DNA of 64,000 nucleotides, from contig NZ_JALDAX010000003.1 in assembly GCF_022698145.1 (NCBI RefSeq), positions 1-64,000 on the forward strand, in the 5' to 3' direction. This DNA is from Streptomyces spinosisporus (lineage in GTDB: Bacteria > Actinomycetota > Actinomycetes > Streptomycetales > Streptomycetaceae). Shown piece by piece: positions 33,671 through 42,645 of the stretch (position 1 is its first letter; every line of letters begins with the position of its first letter). The translations under genes were made by a program, and so were the position numbers. Below the pieces are notes generated by a model. The model did no database searches, was not told the DNA's origin, and saw only the letters and a program-made list of their open reading frames with translations.

Positions 33671-34111
33671 ATGAGCGTCACCGAGCTGCCGCAGAGCCCC
33701 ACGGCCGGGCTGTACCAGGAGATCCAGCAGTTCTACGCCCAGCAGATGCACCTGCTCGACGACGGCCGGGTCGGGGAGTGGGCCGACACCTTCACCGAGG
33801 ACGGCGTCTTCGCCGCCAACGCCCAGCCGGTGCCGGCTGTCGGCCGCGCCGCCATCACCGAGGCCGCCGCCAAGGCCACCGAGGCGTACGCCGCGGCCGG
33901 CGTCCAGCGCCGCCACTGGCTCGGCATGGTCTCCGTGGAGTCCGCCACCCCCGAGGCGGTGACGGCCCGCTGCTACGCCCTGGTCATCGAGACCCCGCGC
34001 GGCGGCCGCCCCGAGATCAAGGCCAGCACCCTGTGCGAGGACCGCATCGTGCGCAGCGGCGGCACCTGGCGCATCCAGGACCGCCAGATCACCCGCGACG
34101 ACCTCATCTGA
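33671..34111 (+). CDS. SnoaL-like/NTF2-fold protein
   Basis: A 146-residue cone-shaped alpha+beta barrel protein of the SnoaL_4 type (YQEIQQFYAQQMHLLDDGRV, FTEDGVFAANAQP, RIVRSGGTWRIQDRQITRDDL). Relatives in polyketide clusters serve as ring cyclases, hydroxylases (SnoaL2-like) or stabilising partners. It is the only rightward gene between the two leftward polyketide operons and has its own terminator. Catalytic residues cannot be assigned with confidence from the sequence alone. Confidence 0.78.
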   Translation: MSVTELPQSPTAGLYQEIQQFYAQQMHLLDDGRVGEWADTFTEDGVFAANAQPVPAVGRAAITEAAAKATEAYAAAGVQRRHWLGMVSVESATPEAVTARCYALVIETPRGGRPEIKASTLCEDRIVRSGGTWRIQDRQITRDDLI

Positions 34112-34150
34112 CCACCCCTCCGGGCCGGCCCCCCTGCCGGCCACCCCCAG

Positions 34151-34190
34151 ACAGTGCCCGTACGCGAATCCCCCGGCGTGCGGGCACTGT
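34151..34190 (+). terminator. Hairpin terminator of the SnoaL-like gene
   Basis: ACAGTGCCCG and CGGGCACTGT form a perfect 10-bp stem with a 20-base loop, 40 bases after the stop. Confidence 0.7.
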
Positions 34191-34244
34191 CGTATGCCCG
34201 CGGGCAGTCGTACGACAGGACGCGGAGAAGCGGGGACGCGGGTA

Positions 34245-34290
34245 CGCCGAAGGCCGCCGCACCCCGCGGGGGAGTGGGCGGCCTTCGGCG
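34245..34290 (-). terminator. Hairpin terminator of the minimal PKS operon
   Basis: CGCCGAAGGCCGCC and GGCGGCCTTCGGCG form a perfect 14-bp stem; the loop holds a further CCCGCGGG palindrome. It lies 12 bases beyond the ACP stop. Confidence 0.8.
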
Positions 34291-34301
34291 CGGCGGTGGG
34301 C

Positions 34302-34565
34302 TCAGGCGGCGTTCGCCACCGGCGCGGCGCCCAGCTGCTCGTTGATGAACTCCAGCAGCAGGCGCGGCGTCGTCGCCTCGGCCACCGTGTCGTCGGACAG
34401 CTGGATCTTGTAGTCGCGCTCGATGACACCGGTCACCTGGAGCACGGCCAGCGAGTCGTAGCCGAGCTCGTCGAAGGGGACGTCGAGGACGTCACCGTCC
34501 AGGTCGACACCCTCGTCGACACCGGCGCAGTCACGCAGGAGCGTGGTCAGTTCTTTGAGGTTCAC
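34302..34565 (-). CDS. Type II polyketide synthase acyl carrier protein
   Basis: An 87-residue ACP with the phosphopantetheine Ser38 in ELGYDSLAVLQ, the form typical of type II PKS. It carries the growing chain for the KS-alpha/KS-beta pair encoded upstream. A GTG start is used. A 120-base gap with a dispersed repeat separates it from the KS-beta stop, unusual spacing for this trio but still one direction of transcription. A terminator follows. Confidence 0.95.
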   Translation of the reverse strand: MNLKELTTLLRDCAGVDEGVDLDGDVLDVPFDELGYDSLAVLQVTGVIERDYKIQLSDDTVAEATTPRLLLEFINEQLGAAPVANAA

Positions 34566-34605
34566 GTAAGCAGCCTTTCTTGGAGGGGAGTTGAGTGCGC
34601 CCCGA

Positions 34606-34636
34606 AGGGGCGCGGGGAACTGCGCGACCAGCCCAC
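34606..34636 (+). repeat. Dispersed intergenic repeat, copy B
   Basis: AGGGGCGCGGGGAACTGCGC, then GACCAGCCCAC. It lies in the gap between the KS-beta and ACP genes, within the minimal PKS operon. Confidence 0.8.
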
Positions 34637-34685
34637 GACGGCCCGCGGACGAACAACGGCCCGGTACCGCCCGTGCAGCGCAGCG

Positions 34686-35921
34686 CTAATCGTCCGCCGT
34701 CACCACAGCGGCAGCGTTGAACCCGCCCCGCCCGCGGGCGAGTACGAGTGCCGTGCGCACGGGACCGCGTCGGGCCTCGGTGACCAGGTCGAGGGCGTAC
34801 CCCTCGGCGGGGGCCGTGACGTTGACGGTCGGCGGGATCACCGCGTCCCGCACCGACAGCAGCGCGGCCGCCAGGTCGAGGGAGGCGGCACCGGCGTTGA
34901 GCCGGCCGGTCATGGTCTTCGGGGCGGTCACCGGCACCCCGCGCGGACCGAACAGCGCGGTGAGGGCGTCGGCCTCCTGGCGGTCCAGCTCCGGCACCCC
35001 CGCCGCGTCGGCGAACACCACGTCGACCGCGGAGGGCGCCAACGACGCCTCGTCCAGGGCGAGTTCGGCGGCGCGGCGCAGACCCGGCTCGCCGCCGCGG
35101 CCCGGCGCGGGGTCGAAGGTCGCCGCGTACCCGGCGAGCCGTCCGTACACCCGGGCCCCGCGGGCCCGCGCCGCCTCGGCGTCCTCCAGGACCAGGATGG
35201 CGCCGCCCTCGCCGGCGACATGGCCCGAGGCCTCGGCGGCGAAGGGCAGATAGGCGCGCGCCGGGTCCTCGACCGAGGTCATCCGGCCGCCCGCGAGCTG
35301 CGCGGTCCAGCCCCAGGGGCAGATCGCGCCGTCCACCCCGCCGGTGACGATGAGCTTGCTGCCCTTGCGCAGCTGCCGCCGTGCCTGCGCGACCGCGTCC
35401 AGACCGCCGGCCTGCTCGGTGACGAGCACCCCGCTCGGCCCCTTCAGACCGTGCCGAATGGAGATCTGGCCGGTGTTGACGGCGTAGAACCAGGCGTAGG
35501 ACTGGTACGCGCTGACGTACTGCCCGCCCTTGCCCCACAGCGCCTGCAGTTCGCGCTGTCCGTACTCGAAGCCGCCCGCCGAGGCGGCGGTGACCACACC
35601 GGCCGAGTGCGGCGGCAGTTCGGCCGGGTCGGCGCCGCTGTCCTCGACGGCCTCCTTGGCCGCGGTCAGCGCGAGCCGGGTCATGTGGTCGGTTGCCGGC
35701 AGCAGCCGGCTCGGGATGTGGTCGGCGGCCTCGAAGCCCGGCACCTCGCCGGCCAGCCTGGCCGGATAGCCGCTCGCGTCGAAGCGGGAGACCGGGCGGA
35801 TGCCGCTCTCACCGGCGAGGGTGGCCCGCCACCAGGCCTCGGTACCGAGGCCGTTGGGCGCGGTGACACCGATGCCGGTGAAGACGGCGGTGGCCGTGCG
35901 CGTCTGGAGGTCGGTGGTCAT
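34686..35921 (-). CDS. Ketosynthase beta subunit / chain length factor
   Basis: A 411-residue KS-fold protein in which the active-site Cys is replaced by Gln170 in VLVTEQAGG, the hallmark of the chain length factor. It pairs with KS-alpha and sets polyketide length. Its ATG overlaps the KS-alpha stop (ATGA), giving equimolar coupled expression. The length of the chain made (octa- versus decaketide) depends on gate residues I cannot align reliably here. Confidence 0.96.
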   Translation of the reverse strand: MTTDLQTRTATAVFTGIGVTAPNGLGTEAWWRATLAGESGIRPVSRFDASGYPARLAGEVPGFEAADHIPSRLLPATDHMTRLALTAAKEAVEDSGADPAELPPHSAGVVTAASAGGFEYGQRELQALWGKGGQYVSAYQSYAWFYAVNTGQISIRHGLKGPSGVLVTEQAGGLDAVAQARRQLRKGSKLIVTGGVDGAICPWGWTAQLAGGRMTSVEDPARAYLPFAAEASGHVAGEGGAILVLEDAEAARARGARVYGRLAGYAATFDPAPGRGGEPGLRRAAELALDEASLAPSAVDVVFADAAGVPELDRQEADALTALFGPRGVPVTAPKTMTGRLNAGAASLDLAAALLSVRDAVIPPTVNVTAPAEGYALDLVTEARRGPVRTALVLARGRGGFNAAAVVTADD

Positions 35922-37192
35922 GCGGCGCTGCTCCTCCGCTCGGGCGTGGTGAGCACGATCGCGCTCTGGAAGCCGCCGAACCCGCTGCCCACGCTGAGCA
36001 CGGTGTCGACCTTCTTCTCGCGCGCCGTGATCGGCGTGTAGTCGAGGTCGCACTTGGGGTCGGCCTCGTGCAGGTTGGCGGTGGGCGGCACCACGTCGTG
36101 CTCGATGGCCAGCGCGGACGCGGCGATCTCCAGGGAGCCGATGGCGCCCAGCGAGTGCCCGATCATCGACTTGATCGAGGAGACGGGCGTGTTGTACGCG
36201 TGCTCGCCCAGGCTGCGCTTGAACGCGGCCGTCTCGTGCCGGTCGTTCTGCAGGGTGCCCGAGCCGTGCGCGTTGATGTAGTCGACGTCGGTGCCGGGGA
36301 GGCCGGCCTCGGCGAGTGCGACCGTGATGGCCTCGGCCATCTCGGCGCCGTCGGCCCGAAGTCCGGTCATGTGGTAGGCGTTGGAGCGCGAGGCGAACCC
36401 GGCGACCTCGGCGTAGATGTGCGCGCCGCGGGCCCGCGCCTGCTCGTACTCCTCCAGCACGAACACGGCGCTGCCCTCGCCGAGGACGAAGCCGTTGCGG
36501 GACTTGTCGAACGGGCGGGAGGCGGTCTCCGGCTCGTCGTTGCGGTTGGAGGTGGCCTTGATGGCGTCGAAGCAGGCCACCGAGATCGGCGAGATGGGCG
36601 CCTCGGTCGCGCCGGTGATCATCACGTCGGCGCTGCCCTCGCGGATCAGCTCCACGGCGTGCCCGACGGAGTCGAGGCCGGAGGTGCAGCCGGTGGAGAC
36701 CACGGCGGTCGGGCCCTGGGCGCCGAACTCCCAGGCCACCTCGGCCGCGAAGGAGCTGGGCACGAAGTAGTCGTACAGATGCGGTACGGCCCGCTCGTGG
36801 TCGACCAGCCACTCGGCGCCGTTGCCGCTGACGGCCGCGTACTCGTAGTCCAGGCCCGTGGTGGCGCCGACCGCGCTGCCGATGGTGACACCGGTGCGGA
36901 AGGGGTCCGTGCCCGCCAGGTCGAGCCCGCTGTCCGCGACCGCCTCGCGCGCGGCGACCAGCGCGAACTGCGCGGCCCGGTCGAGCCGTTCGGCCTGCTC
37001 CTGGTCGAGTCCCTCGGCGACCGGGTCGAAGTCGACCTCGGCGGCGATGCGGGAGCGGAACGCCGAGGCGTCGAAGAGCGAGATGGCGCGGGTCGCGGTG
37101 CGTCCCTCGGTCAGCAGGCTCCAGTACTGCTTGGTGCCGACGCCGCCGGGGGCGACCACACCGATTCCGGTAATGACGACGCGTCGGCTCAC
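35918..37192 (-). CDS. Ketosynthase alpha subunit
   Basis: A 424-residue KS with Cys169 in [12 protein letters not shown] and downstream His residues in NAHGSGT and GHSLGA. It catalyses decarboxylative condensation of malonyl-ACP units. The GTG start at 37192 has CGAGGAGG upstream. The gene lies between the thioesterase and KS-beta genes in the order cyclase, thioesterase, KS-alpha, KS-beta, ACP. Confidence 0.97.
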   Translation of the reverse strand: MSRRVVITGIGVVAPGGVGTKQYWSLLTEGRTATRAISLFDASAFRSRIAAEVDFDPVAEGLDQEQAERLDRAAQFALVAAREAVADSGLDLAGTDPFRTGVTIGSAVGATTGLDYEYAAVSGNGAEWLVDHERAVPHLYDYFVPSSFAAEVAWEFGAQGPTAVVSTGCTSGLDSVGHAVELIREGSADVMITGATEAPISPISVACFDAIKATSNRNDEPETASRPFDKSRNGFVLGEGSAVFVLEEYEQARARGAHIYAEVAGFASRSNAYHMTGLRADGAEMAEAITVALAEAGLPGTDVDYINAHGSGTLQNDRHETAAFKRSLGEHAYNTPVSSIKSMIGHSLGAIGSLEIAASALAIEHDVVPPTANLHEADPKCDLDYTPITAREKKVDTVLSVGSGFGGFQSAIVLTTPERRSSAA

Positions 37193-37252
37193 CTGGCCTC
37201 CTCGGCTTGTGGATCGCGGGGGGTCGCCCCGGGAGAATGCAGCACGGCTGCG

Positions 37253-38080
37253 TCACCTCTCTGATCGGTCGACTGTTGCGACGAGTGTGGTGGCGGCGTC
37301 TTGACGGTCGCTCGACTCGCCTTGGAACGTCCGCCGGGCCCGGCGCGGGGCGCGCAGCTCCTCGGCGACCTGCCGCAGCAGCCGGGGCACCGACCGCTCC
37401 CGTACGAAGAAGTGGCCGCCGGGCAGCGTCTGGAGACGGAACTCGGCCTCGGTGTAGTCGGCCCACTGGGCCACGTCCGCCAGCGGGGAGACCGGGTCGT
37501 CCCGTCCGGCCAGCGCGAACAGCGGGGTCCGCAGCCGGGTGCCCGCCGCGGCCAGACACAGCGATTCGCCGAGGCGCAGGTCGTCGCGGAGCGCGGGCAC
37601 CACCATCCGCTGCCACAGCGCAGCGTCACGGCCCGCCGCCTCGGCCGGTACGGCGTCCAGGTCGACCAGCAGCTCCAACAGCTCCTGGTCGGACAGGCGT
37701 GAGCTGCGCAGCAGCAGATTGCGCAGATGCGGCGGCGGTACGGCGCCCACGACCAGCCGGGCCGGCGGATGCAGCCCGTCCTCCTCCAGGGCCAGCGTCA
37801 GCGCGTGCGCGACGAGCCCGCCCAGGCTGTGCCCGTACAGCAGATACGGGCGGTCCAGCAGTGGTTTGATCAACTCCCGCAGCTCGCCCATGAGTTCGGC
37901 GGCATCGGTGATCCGGGCCTCGCGCGCGCGGGGGCCGCGCCCCGGCAGCAGCACCGGCACCACCTCGGCCGCGTCGCCGAGGTCCCGCTGCCAGCGGGCG
38001 AACGAGGAGACGCCGGCGCCGGCGTGGTGGAAGCAGAACAGCCAGGGCGCCGCCATCTCCGAGCTGGTGCGCAGTCTCAT
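37253..38080 (-). CDS. Type II thioesterase
   Basis: A 275-residue alpha/beta hydrolase with nucleophile Ser85 in YGHSLGG, the Asp in AGRDDPVS, and His in PGGHFFV. This is the RifR/TEII pattern of editing thioesterases that clear misloaded carrier proteins. Such genes are uncommon in type II PKS clusters and usually accompany a non-acetate starter or NRPS-like loading, so it may service the second carrier protein near 13.4 kb. Its ATG overlaps the cyclase stop (ATGA). Confidence 0.88.
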   Translation of the reverse strand: MRLRTSSEMAAPWLFCFHHAGAGVSSFARWQRDLGDAAEVVPVLLPGRGPRAREARITDAAELMGELRELIKPLLDRPYLLYGHSLGGLVAHALTLALEEDGLHPPARLVVGAVPPPHLRNLLLRSSRLSDQELLELLVDLDAVPAEAAGRDAALWQRMVVPALRDDLRLGESLCLAAAGTRLRTPLFALAGRDDPVSPLADVAQWADYTEAEFRLQTLPGGHFFVRERSVPRLLRQVAEELRAPRRARRTFQGESSDRQDAATTLVATVDRSER

Positions 38081-38847
38081 GCGTCGATCAGGGCCACGGC
38101 CCGGGTCCAGCCCGCTCCCGCCCTCGCGATCTTGACGGGGAAGCAGGACACCGTGAACCCGTGGGCGGGCAGGGTGTCGAGCTGGGCCAGCCGCTCCACC
38201 TGGCAGTACTCGCGGCGCCGGCCGGCGAAGTGCGCGGGCCACAGCGCCGCACGGTCACCGGTCTCCTGGAAGGTGCGGATCATATGGCCGAACGGCGCGT
38301 CCAGGCTCCAGGCGTCGGTGCCGATGACCCGGACGCCGAGGTCGAGCAGATGGTCGGTGGCGGGCCCGTCGAGGCCCGCGAAGTCGGTGAAGTACCGCGG
38401 TGTACCGGCGTGTTGGGAGGCGCCGGTGTGCAGCAGCACGATGTCGAGCGGCTGCGGGACGTACCCGGCGTCCGCGATCGCCTTCTCGATCCGCTCGACC
38501 CCGATGACACCGATGCCGACGTCGGAGACGTCCAGCACCGCCGCCGGGCGCAGGAACCAGTCGAGCGGCATCTCGTCGATGTTGCGGGGGCGGCCGTAGT
38601 CGCCCACCGACCCGTAGTGGGAGGGCGCGTCGACATGGGTGCCGGTGTGGCTGGTCAGGGTGAGCGTGTCCAGCGACAGCAGCTCACCGCCCGGCAGATC
38701 GGCCGGGTCGAAGTCCAGCCCGAAGTGCTCCTTCATCTCCGCCGCCATGTGCCGGGCCCCTTCGGCGGGCGTCATGATCTCGTGGACGATCGGGTCCGGC
38801 TCCCACCCGGACGCGTCCACGGCGGACGAGAGGTCGATGACTCGCAA
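38077..38847 (-). CDS. Polyketide cyclase of the metal-dependent hydrolase fold (OxyN/MtmY-like)
   Basis: A 256-residue PF04199-type protein with the metal-binding motif HTGTHVDAPSHYG (His67, His71, Asp73, His77) and HAGTPRYF later on. The fold is shared with kynurenine formamidase. In tetracycline and aureolic acid pathways this class closes a later ring. A TTG start at 38847 has GGGGG upstream. It heads the leftward minimal PKS operon. Confidence 0.85.
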   Translation of the reverse strand: MRVIDLSSAVDASGWEPDPIVHEIMTPAEGARHMAAEMKEHFGLDFDPADLPGGELLSLDTLTLTSHTGTHVDAPSHYGSVGDYGRPRNIDEMPLDWFLRPAAVLDVSDVGIGVIGVERIEKAIADAGYVPQPLDIVLLHTGASQHAGTPRYFTDFAGLDGPATDHLLDLGVRVIGTDAWSLDAPFGHMIRTFQETGDRAALWPAHFAGRRREYCQVERLAQLDTLPAHGFTVSCFPVKIARAGAGWTRAVALIDA

Positions 38848-38892
38848 GGTGAACCCCCAGGTTCGGTAGAGGAGTTACGCGTGCGCACCGTG

Positions 38893-38921
38893 CGACCGCC
38901 CACTGGAGATGCGGTGGAGCC
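38893..38921. promoter_or_regulatory. Possible heptamer array before the minimal PKS operon
   Basis: The plus strand reads TGGAGAT-GCGG-TGGAGCC at an 11-bp period. On the minus strand, the coding direction, it is GGCTCCA-CCGC-ATCTCCA-GTGG-GCGGTCG and ends about 46 bp before the cyclase start. Distance fits a SARP site but the sequence differs from the TCGAG type. Confidence 0.3.
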
Positions 38922-38976
38922 CTGAACGCGCGAAACCCCGCCCCCTGGTGAGGGGCGGGGCCCGGTGGCGCCCTGA

Positions 38977-39006
38977 AGGGGCGCGGGGAACCGCGCGACC
39001 GGCCAC
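38977..39006 (+). repeat. Dispersed intergenic repeat, copy C
   Basis: AGGGGCGCGGGGAACCGCGC, then GACCGGCCAC. It lies between the SARP gene stop and the cyclase gene start. A GCCCCGCCCC/GGGGCGGGGC hairpin at about 38938-38961 just beside it may stop SARP transcription. Confidence 0.75.
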
Positions 39007-39047
39007 GGCGGAGCCGCGGCCGAAGAGCGGCTGAACCGACGCAGCGC

Positions 39048-39866
39048 TCAGGCGGCGAACAGGTCCAGCGTCCGCCGACGCTGCCCCGCCACCGCGTCCA
39101 GCGAGGGATCCCCCGCCAGCACCGCGCGGTGCAGCTGCTGGAGCCGGGTGGAAGGGTCCAGGCCCAGCTCGTCGGCGAGGCCGCGGCGCAGGTTCTGGTA
39201 CACGTCCAGCGCCTGCCACTGCCGGCCCGACCGGTACAGCGCCACCATGCACTGGGCGTGCAGCCCCTCGTGCAGCGGGTGACGGGCCGTCAAAGAGGTC
39301 AGTTCCGCCAGGAGTTGCATGTGCCGGCCGAGCCGCAGATCGCATTCGATGCGCTGCTCCAGCACTTCGAGCCGGCTCTCCTCCAGGCGCACCAGCTCGA
39401 TCTCCAGCAGCGGGCCGAGGCGTACGTCGACCAGTGCCGGACCGCGCCAGATGGCGAGCGCGTCCCGGTAGACGGCGGCGGCCGTCTCGTCGTCGCCGCG
39501 GTCGGCCTCGGCGCGCGCCGTCGCCACCAGCCGGTCGTACTCGTGCACGTCCACCGCGCCCGGCTGCACCTCCAGCAGATAGCCGCCGTGCCGGGTGGCC
39601 AGCACCTCCCGGGCGCCGTAGGGGCTGCCCGGCCCGAGCGCCTTACCGATCAGCCGGCGCAGCTGCAGGATGTAGGTCTGCAGGGTGGTGAGCGCGCTGC
39701 GGGGCATGTCGCCGCCCCAGATCTCCTCCATCAGCGTCGGCACGGGCACGACCTGGTTCGCGTACACGGACAGCAGGGCCAGGATCTGCCGGGGCTTGCC
39801 GGCGCTGGGGACGATCGATGTACCACCTGTTTCGGCCATGAGTGGGCCGAGCACCTTGATCTCCAT
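39048..39866 (-). CDS. SARP-family pathway activator
   Basis: A 272-residue regulator. Residues 1-100 form an OmpR-like winged helix (PRQILALLSVYANQVVPV, TLQTYILQLRR) and 100-245 the bacterial transcriptional activation domain. The overall size matches DnrI and ActII-ORF4. Such proteins bind 11-bp-spaced heptamer repeats upstream of -10 boxes and switch on polyketide operons; matching arrays occur before several operons here. I find no TTA codon, so direct bldA control is not indicated. It lies between the polyketide genes and the divergent RiPP locus, so it could serve either or both. Confidence 0.92.
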   Translation of the reverse strand: MEIKVLGPLMAETGGTSIVPSAGKPRQILALLSVYANQVVPVPTLMEEIWGGDMPRSALTTLQTYILQLRRLIGKALGPGSPYGAREVLATRHGGYLLEVQPGAVDVHEYDRLVATARAEADRGDDETAAAVYRDALAIWRGPALVDVRLGPLLEIELVRLEESRLEVLEQRIECDLRLGRHMQLLAELTSLTARHPLHEGLHAQCMVALYRSGRQWQALDVYQNLRRGLADELGLDPSTRLQQLHRAVLAGDPSLDAVAGQRRRTLDLFAA

Positions 39867-40007
39867 CGTGGGTTCCTCCGGGATTCGATCCGCCGGACCT
39901 CCCCGTCTCGGGCCCGGCTTCAACATCTACCGAAGCTCTCATCGGCCCCAGCTCAGGGCCAGTGCCGGACTCCTGAACCCGGCATGCGGCTGTACCTGGG
40001 CGGCATG

Positions 40008-40018
40008 TGAAAGTTTCA
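40008..40018. promoter_or_regulatory. Palindromic operator candidate between SARP and RiPP genes
   Basis: TGAAAGTTTCA, an 11-base palindrome with CATG on the left and TG on the right, is AT-rich in a GC-rich context. It sits in the 278-bp divergent region between the SARP gene (leftward) and the precursor peptide gene (rightward). Its regulator is unknown. Confidence 0.3.
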
Positions 40019-40144
40019 TGCCCATCCGGTGATCGTGGCACTGGGGAGGGGCGGATTCCGGCGGCAGTGTTCTCGGTGTCGGCAGGACCCAGCCGGATCC
40101 GGCCGGAACCACTCAGCCCACTCACACACCGAGGGATGGACACC

Positions 40145-40303
40145 ATGCAGGGGAACACGCTTGTCATCACCGCCGCCCACGACGACCTGGTCATCGAGGA
40201 GTTCGGCCGGGGCGCCATCGCCCACCAGGCACCGCTGATGACCCACCTCTGCGGTGTCACGCAGCTGCCCGCCGCCGTCGACGCCGCTCAGCACCAGGCC
40301 TGA
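40145..40303 (+). CDS. Putative RiPP precursor peptide, 52 residues
   Basis: A small peptide beginning MQGNTLVITAAHDDLVIEEF and ending LPAAVDAAQHQA. The acidic, hydrophobic first 20 residues look like a leader. The rest contains GRGAIAHQAPLMTHLCGVTQ with a single Cys36 and Thr33 and Thr39, the only residues of the predicted core that a cyclodehydratase could convert. The stop overlaps the start of the YcaO fusion gene (TGATG), which strongly implies that the two work together. GAGGG is 9 bases before the ATG; an ATG nine bases earlier abuts it and is less likely. A core of few heterocyclisable residues differs from classic azole-rich peptides. Confidence 0.72.
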   Translation: MQGNTLVITAAHDDLVIEEFGRGAIAHQAPLMTHLCGVTQLPAAVDAAQHQA

Positions 40304-42603
40304 TGGGCACGTCCGAGACCGCCGCCCCGCTGCTGGGGTTCAAGCCGCACCTGCGGGTCGAGCAGGTGCCCGGTGAAGCGGTGTACCTGATCTCCGACCA
40401 GCGGGTGACGGCCCTGCACGGGGCGCAGATAGCCCGGCTCGCCCCCCTGCTCGACGGCACCCGCCCGCTGGACGGGATCGCCCGTGACGCAGGGGACGAC
40501 CTGCCCGAAGGACAGGCCGCCCGGATCGTGCGCCGCCTGGACGGCGCGGGGCTGCTGGTCGCCCGCGACCACGCCCCGGCCCCCGGGGAGCTCGCCGAGC
40601 AGGCGTACTGGGAAGCAGCCGGACTGGACGGTTCCGCGGCGGCGGAGGGCCGCGGAACCGGTCTGGTACGGGCGGTCTCGGTCGGCAGCACCGATGTCCG
40701 GGACCTGACGGCCGCGCTGGGGGCGGCGGGCCTGACGGTCCCGGACCCGGCGGCGACGACGCACGGCGCGGCGGGGCCCGACGCGCTGACCGTCGTCGCC
40801 TGCGACGACTACCTCGATCCCGCGCTCGCCGTCGTGGACGCCGAGCACCGGGCCGCCGGGCGGCGCTGGCTGCCCGTGCGGACCGAGGGCACCGAGCAGT
40901 GGATCGGACCGTTCTTCGGAGATCCGGACGGGCCGTGCTGGGCCTGTCTGGCCGAACGCCTGTGGCGCACCCGCCCGGTGGAGGCGCACGTCCAGCGGAT
41001 GCTGGGCCGTTCGGGCCCGGTGCCCCGCCCCTCCTGCGCGCTGCCCGCCGCCCGCCTCGCCGCCCTGCAGATCGCCGCGCTGGAGGCCGCCAAGTGGTTC
41101 TCCGGCTTCCGCCACCCGAGCCAGCTCGCGCTGCGCACCCTGGACGGCCTGGGCCTCGGCGCCTCGCTCCACCCGGTACGGCGCCGCCCCCAGTGCCCCA
41201 CCTGCGGCGAACCCGGTATGACGGCCGTCCAGGTGCAGGCCCCCGTGGTGCTGCGCTCCCGCATCAAGCACGACACCGACGGCGGCGGCCACCGCAGCCT
41301 CACCCCACGGCAGTTGCTGGAGCGCTACGGCCACCACATCGATCCGGTGACCGGACTGGTGCGCGAAATACGCCGCGACCCACGCGGCCCGGAGTCCTTC
41401 CACTCCTACGTCGCCGGCACCAACCCGGCCGCGGGACAGGGCCTCGGCGGTCTCAGGGCCGGTCTGCGCAGCAGCTGCGGCGGCAAGGGCACCACCGCGC
41501 TGCAGGCCGAGGTCGGCGCCTTCGCGGAGGCACTGGAGCGCCACTGCGGCCACTTCGAGGGCGGCGAGGCCGTCGTCACCGGCAGCTACCGCGACCTCGC
41601 CCCGGCCGCCGTCCACCCCGACACCGTCCAGCTCTACGACCCGCGCCAGCACACCGGACGTACGGACTGGAACGCCTGCCACAGCCCCTTCCAGTACGTG
41701 TGCGACCCCTTCGACGAGAGCGCCGAGATCGGCTGGACGCCGCTGTGGTCGCTGACCGAGGGCCGGCAGAGGCTGCTGCCCACCTCGCTGCTCTACTACG
41801 GCGTCCCGCAGGCCCCGGGCCGGGTGTACTGCCTGGCCAACTCCAACGGCACCGCCGCGGGCGGCACTTCGGAGGACGCCGTGCTGCAGGGCTTCCTGGA
41901 GCTGGTCGAACGTGACGCGCTGGCCCTGTGGTGGTACAACCGCACCCGCCACCCCGCCGTCGACCTGGACGCCTTCGACGATCCCTGGATCACCGAACTG
42001 CGCCGCACCCACGCCGCGTTGAACCGCGAGGTCTGGGTCCTCGACCTCACCGCCGACCTCGGAGTCCCGGTTCTGGCGGCGGTCTCCCGGCGCACCGACC
42101 GGGCCCGCGGCGAGAGCGAGGAGATCATGTTCGGCTTCGGCGCCCACTTCGACGTACGGATCGCGCTGCGCCGCGCCCTGACCGAGCTCAACCAGATGAT
42201 GCCGCACGTCGTCGAGGGCGTCGCCGCACCCGGCAGCGCCGCCGACGACCCGGACGTGGGCCACTGGCTGCGCACCGCCACCGTGGCCGCCCACCCCTAT
42301 CTGCTGTCCGACGGCTCGACCCCCACCGGGCCCGACACCCACCCGTACACCCACCGCGAAGACCTGCGCGACGACATCGAGTCGGCCGTGGAGCTCCTGC
42401 GCACGCACGGCATGGAACTCCTCGTCCTGGACCAGACCCGACCCGACGTCGGTCTGCCGGTGGTGCGGGTCGTGGTGCCCGGACTGCGCCCCCACTGGGC
42501 CCGGTTCGCCCCGGGGCGCCTGTTCGACGTGCCGGTGCGGCTGGGCAGACGCAGCACACCGATCCGCTACGAGGACCTCAACCCCATACCGCTGTTCCTC
42601 TAG
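40303..42603 (+). CDS. E1-like/YcaO fusion cyclodehydratase (TOMM biosynthesis)
   Basis: A 766-residue fusion. Residues 1 to about 330 are an E1/ThiF-like leader-binding domain with a structural zinc set of two Cys pairs (CWAC at 212-215, CPTC at 298-301). Residues from about 335 are YcaO, with the ATP-binding Glu cluster in AEVGAFAEALERHCG (403-415) and a Pro-rich C-terminus (NPIPLFL), as seen in azoline-forming YcaO enzymes. It would bind the precursor's leader and use ATP to activate backbone amides for thiazoline/oxazoline, macroamidine or related ring formation. It overlaps the precursor stop by one base. Confidence 0.88.
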   Translation: MGTSETAAPLLGFKPHLRVEQVPGEAVYLISDQRVTALHGAQIARLAPLLDGTRPLDGIARDAGDDLPEGQAARIVRRLDGAGLLVARDHAPAPGELAEQAYWEAAGLDGSAAAEGRGTGLVRAVSVGSTDVRDLTAALGAAGLTVPDPAATTHGAAGPDALTVVACDDYLDPALAVVDAEHRAAGRRWLPVRTEGTEQWIGPFFGDPDGPCWACLAERLWRTRPVEAHVQRMLGRSGPVPRPSCALPAARLAALQIAALEAAKWFSGFRHPSQLALRTLDGLGLGASLHPVRRRPQCPTCGEPGMTAVQVQAPVVLRSRIKHDTDGGGHRSLTPRQLLERYGHHIDPVTGLVREIRRDPRGPESFHSYVAGTNPAAGQGLGGLRAGLRSSCGGKGTTALQAEVGAFAEALERHCGHFEGGEAVVTGSYRDLAPAAVHPDTVQLYDPRQHTGRTDWNACHSPFQYVCDPFDESAEIGWTPLWSLTEGRQRLLPTSLLYYGVPQAPGRVYCLANSNGTAAGGTSEDAVLQGFLELVERDALALWWYNRTRHPAVDLDAFDDPWITELRRTHAALNREVWVLDLTADLGVPVLAAVSRRTDRARGESEEIMFGFGAHFDVRIALRRALTELNQMMPHVVEGVAAPGSAADDPDVGHWLRTATVAAHPYLLSDGSTPTGPDTHPYTHREDLRDDIESAVELLRTHGMELLVLDQTRPDVGLPVVRVVVPGLRPHWARFAPGRLFDVPVRLGRRSTPIRYEDLNPIPLFL

Positions 42604-42645
42604 AACGCGTCCGGACCACCTGCCCAACCCATCGGAAGGACCCAC

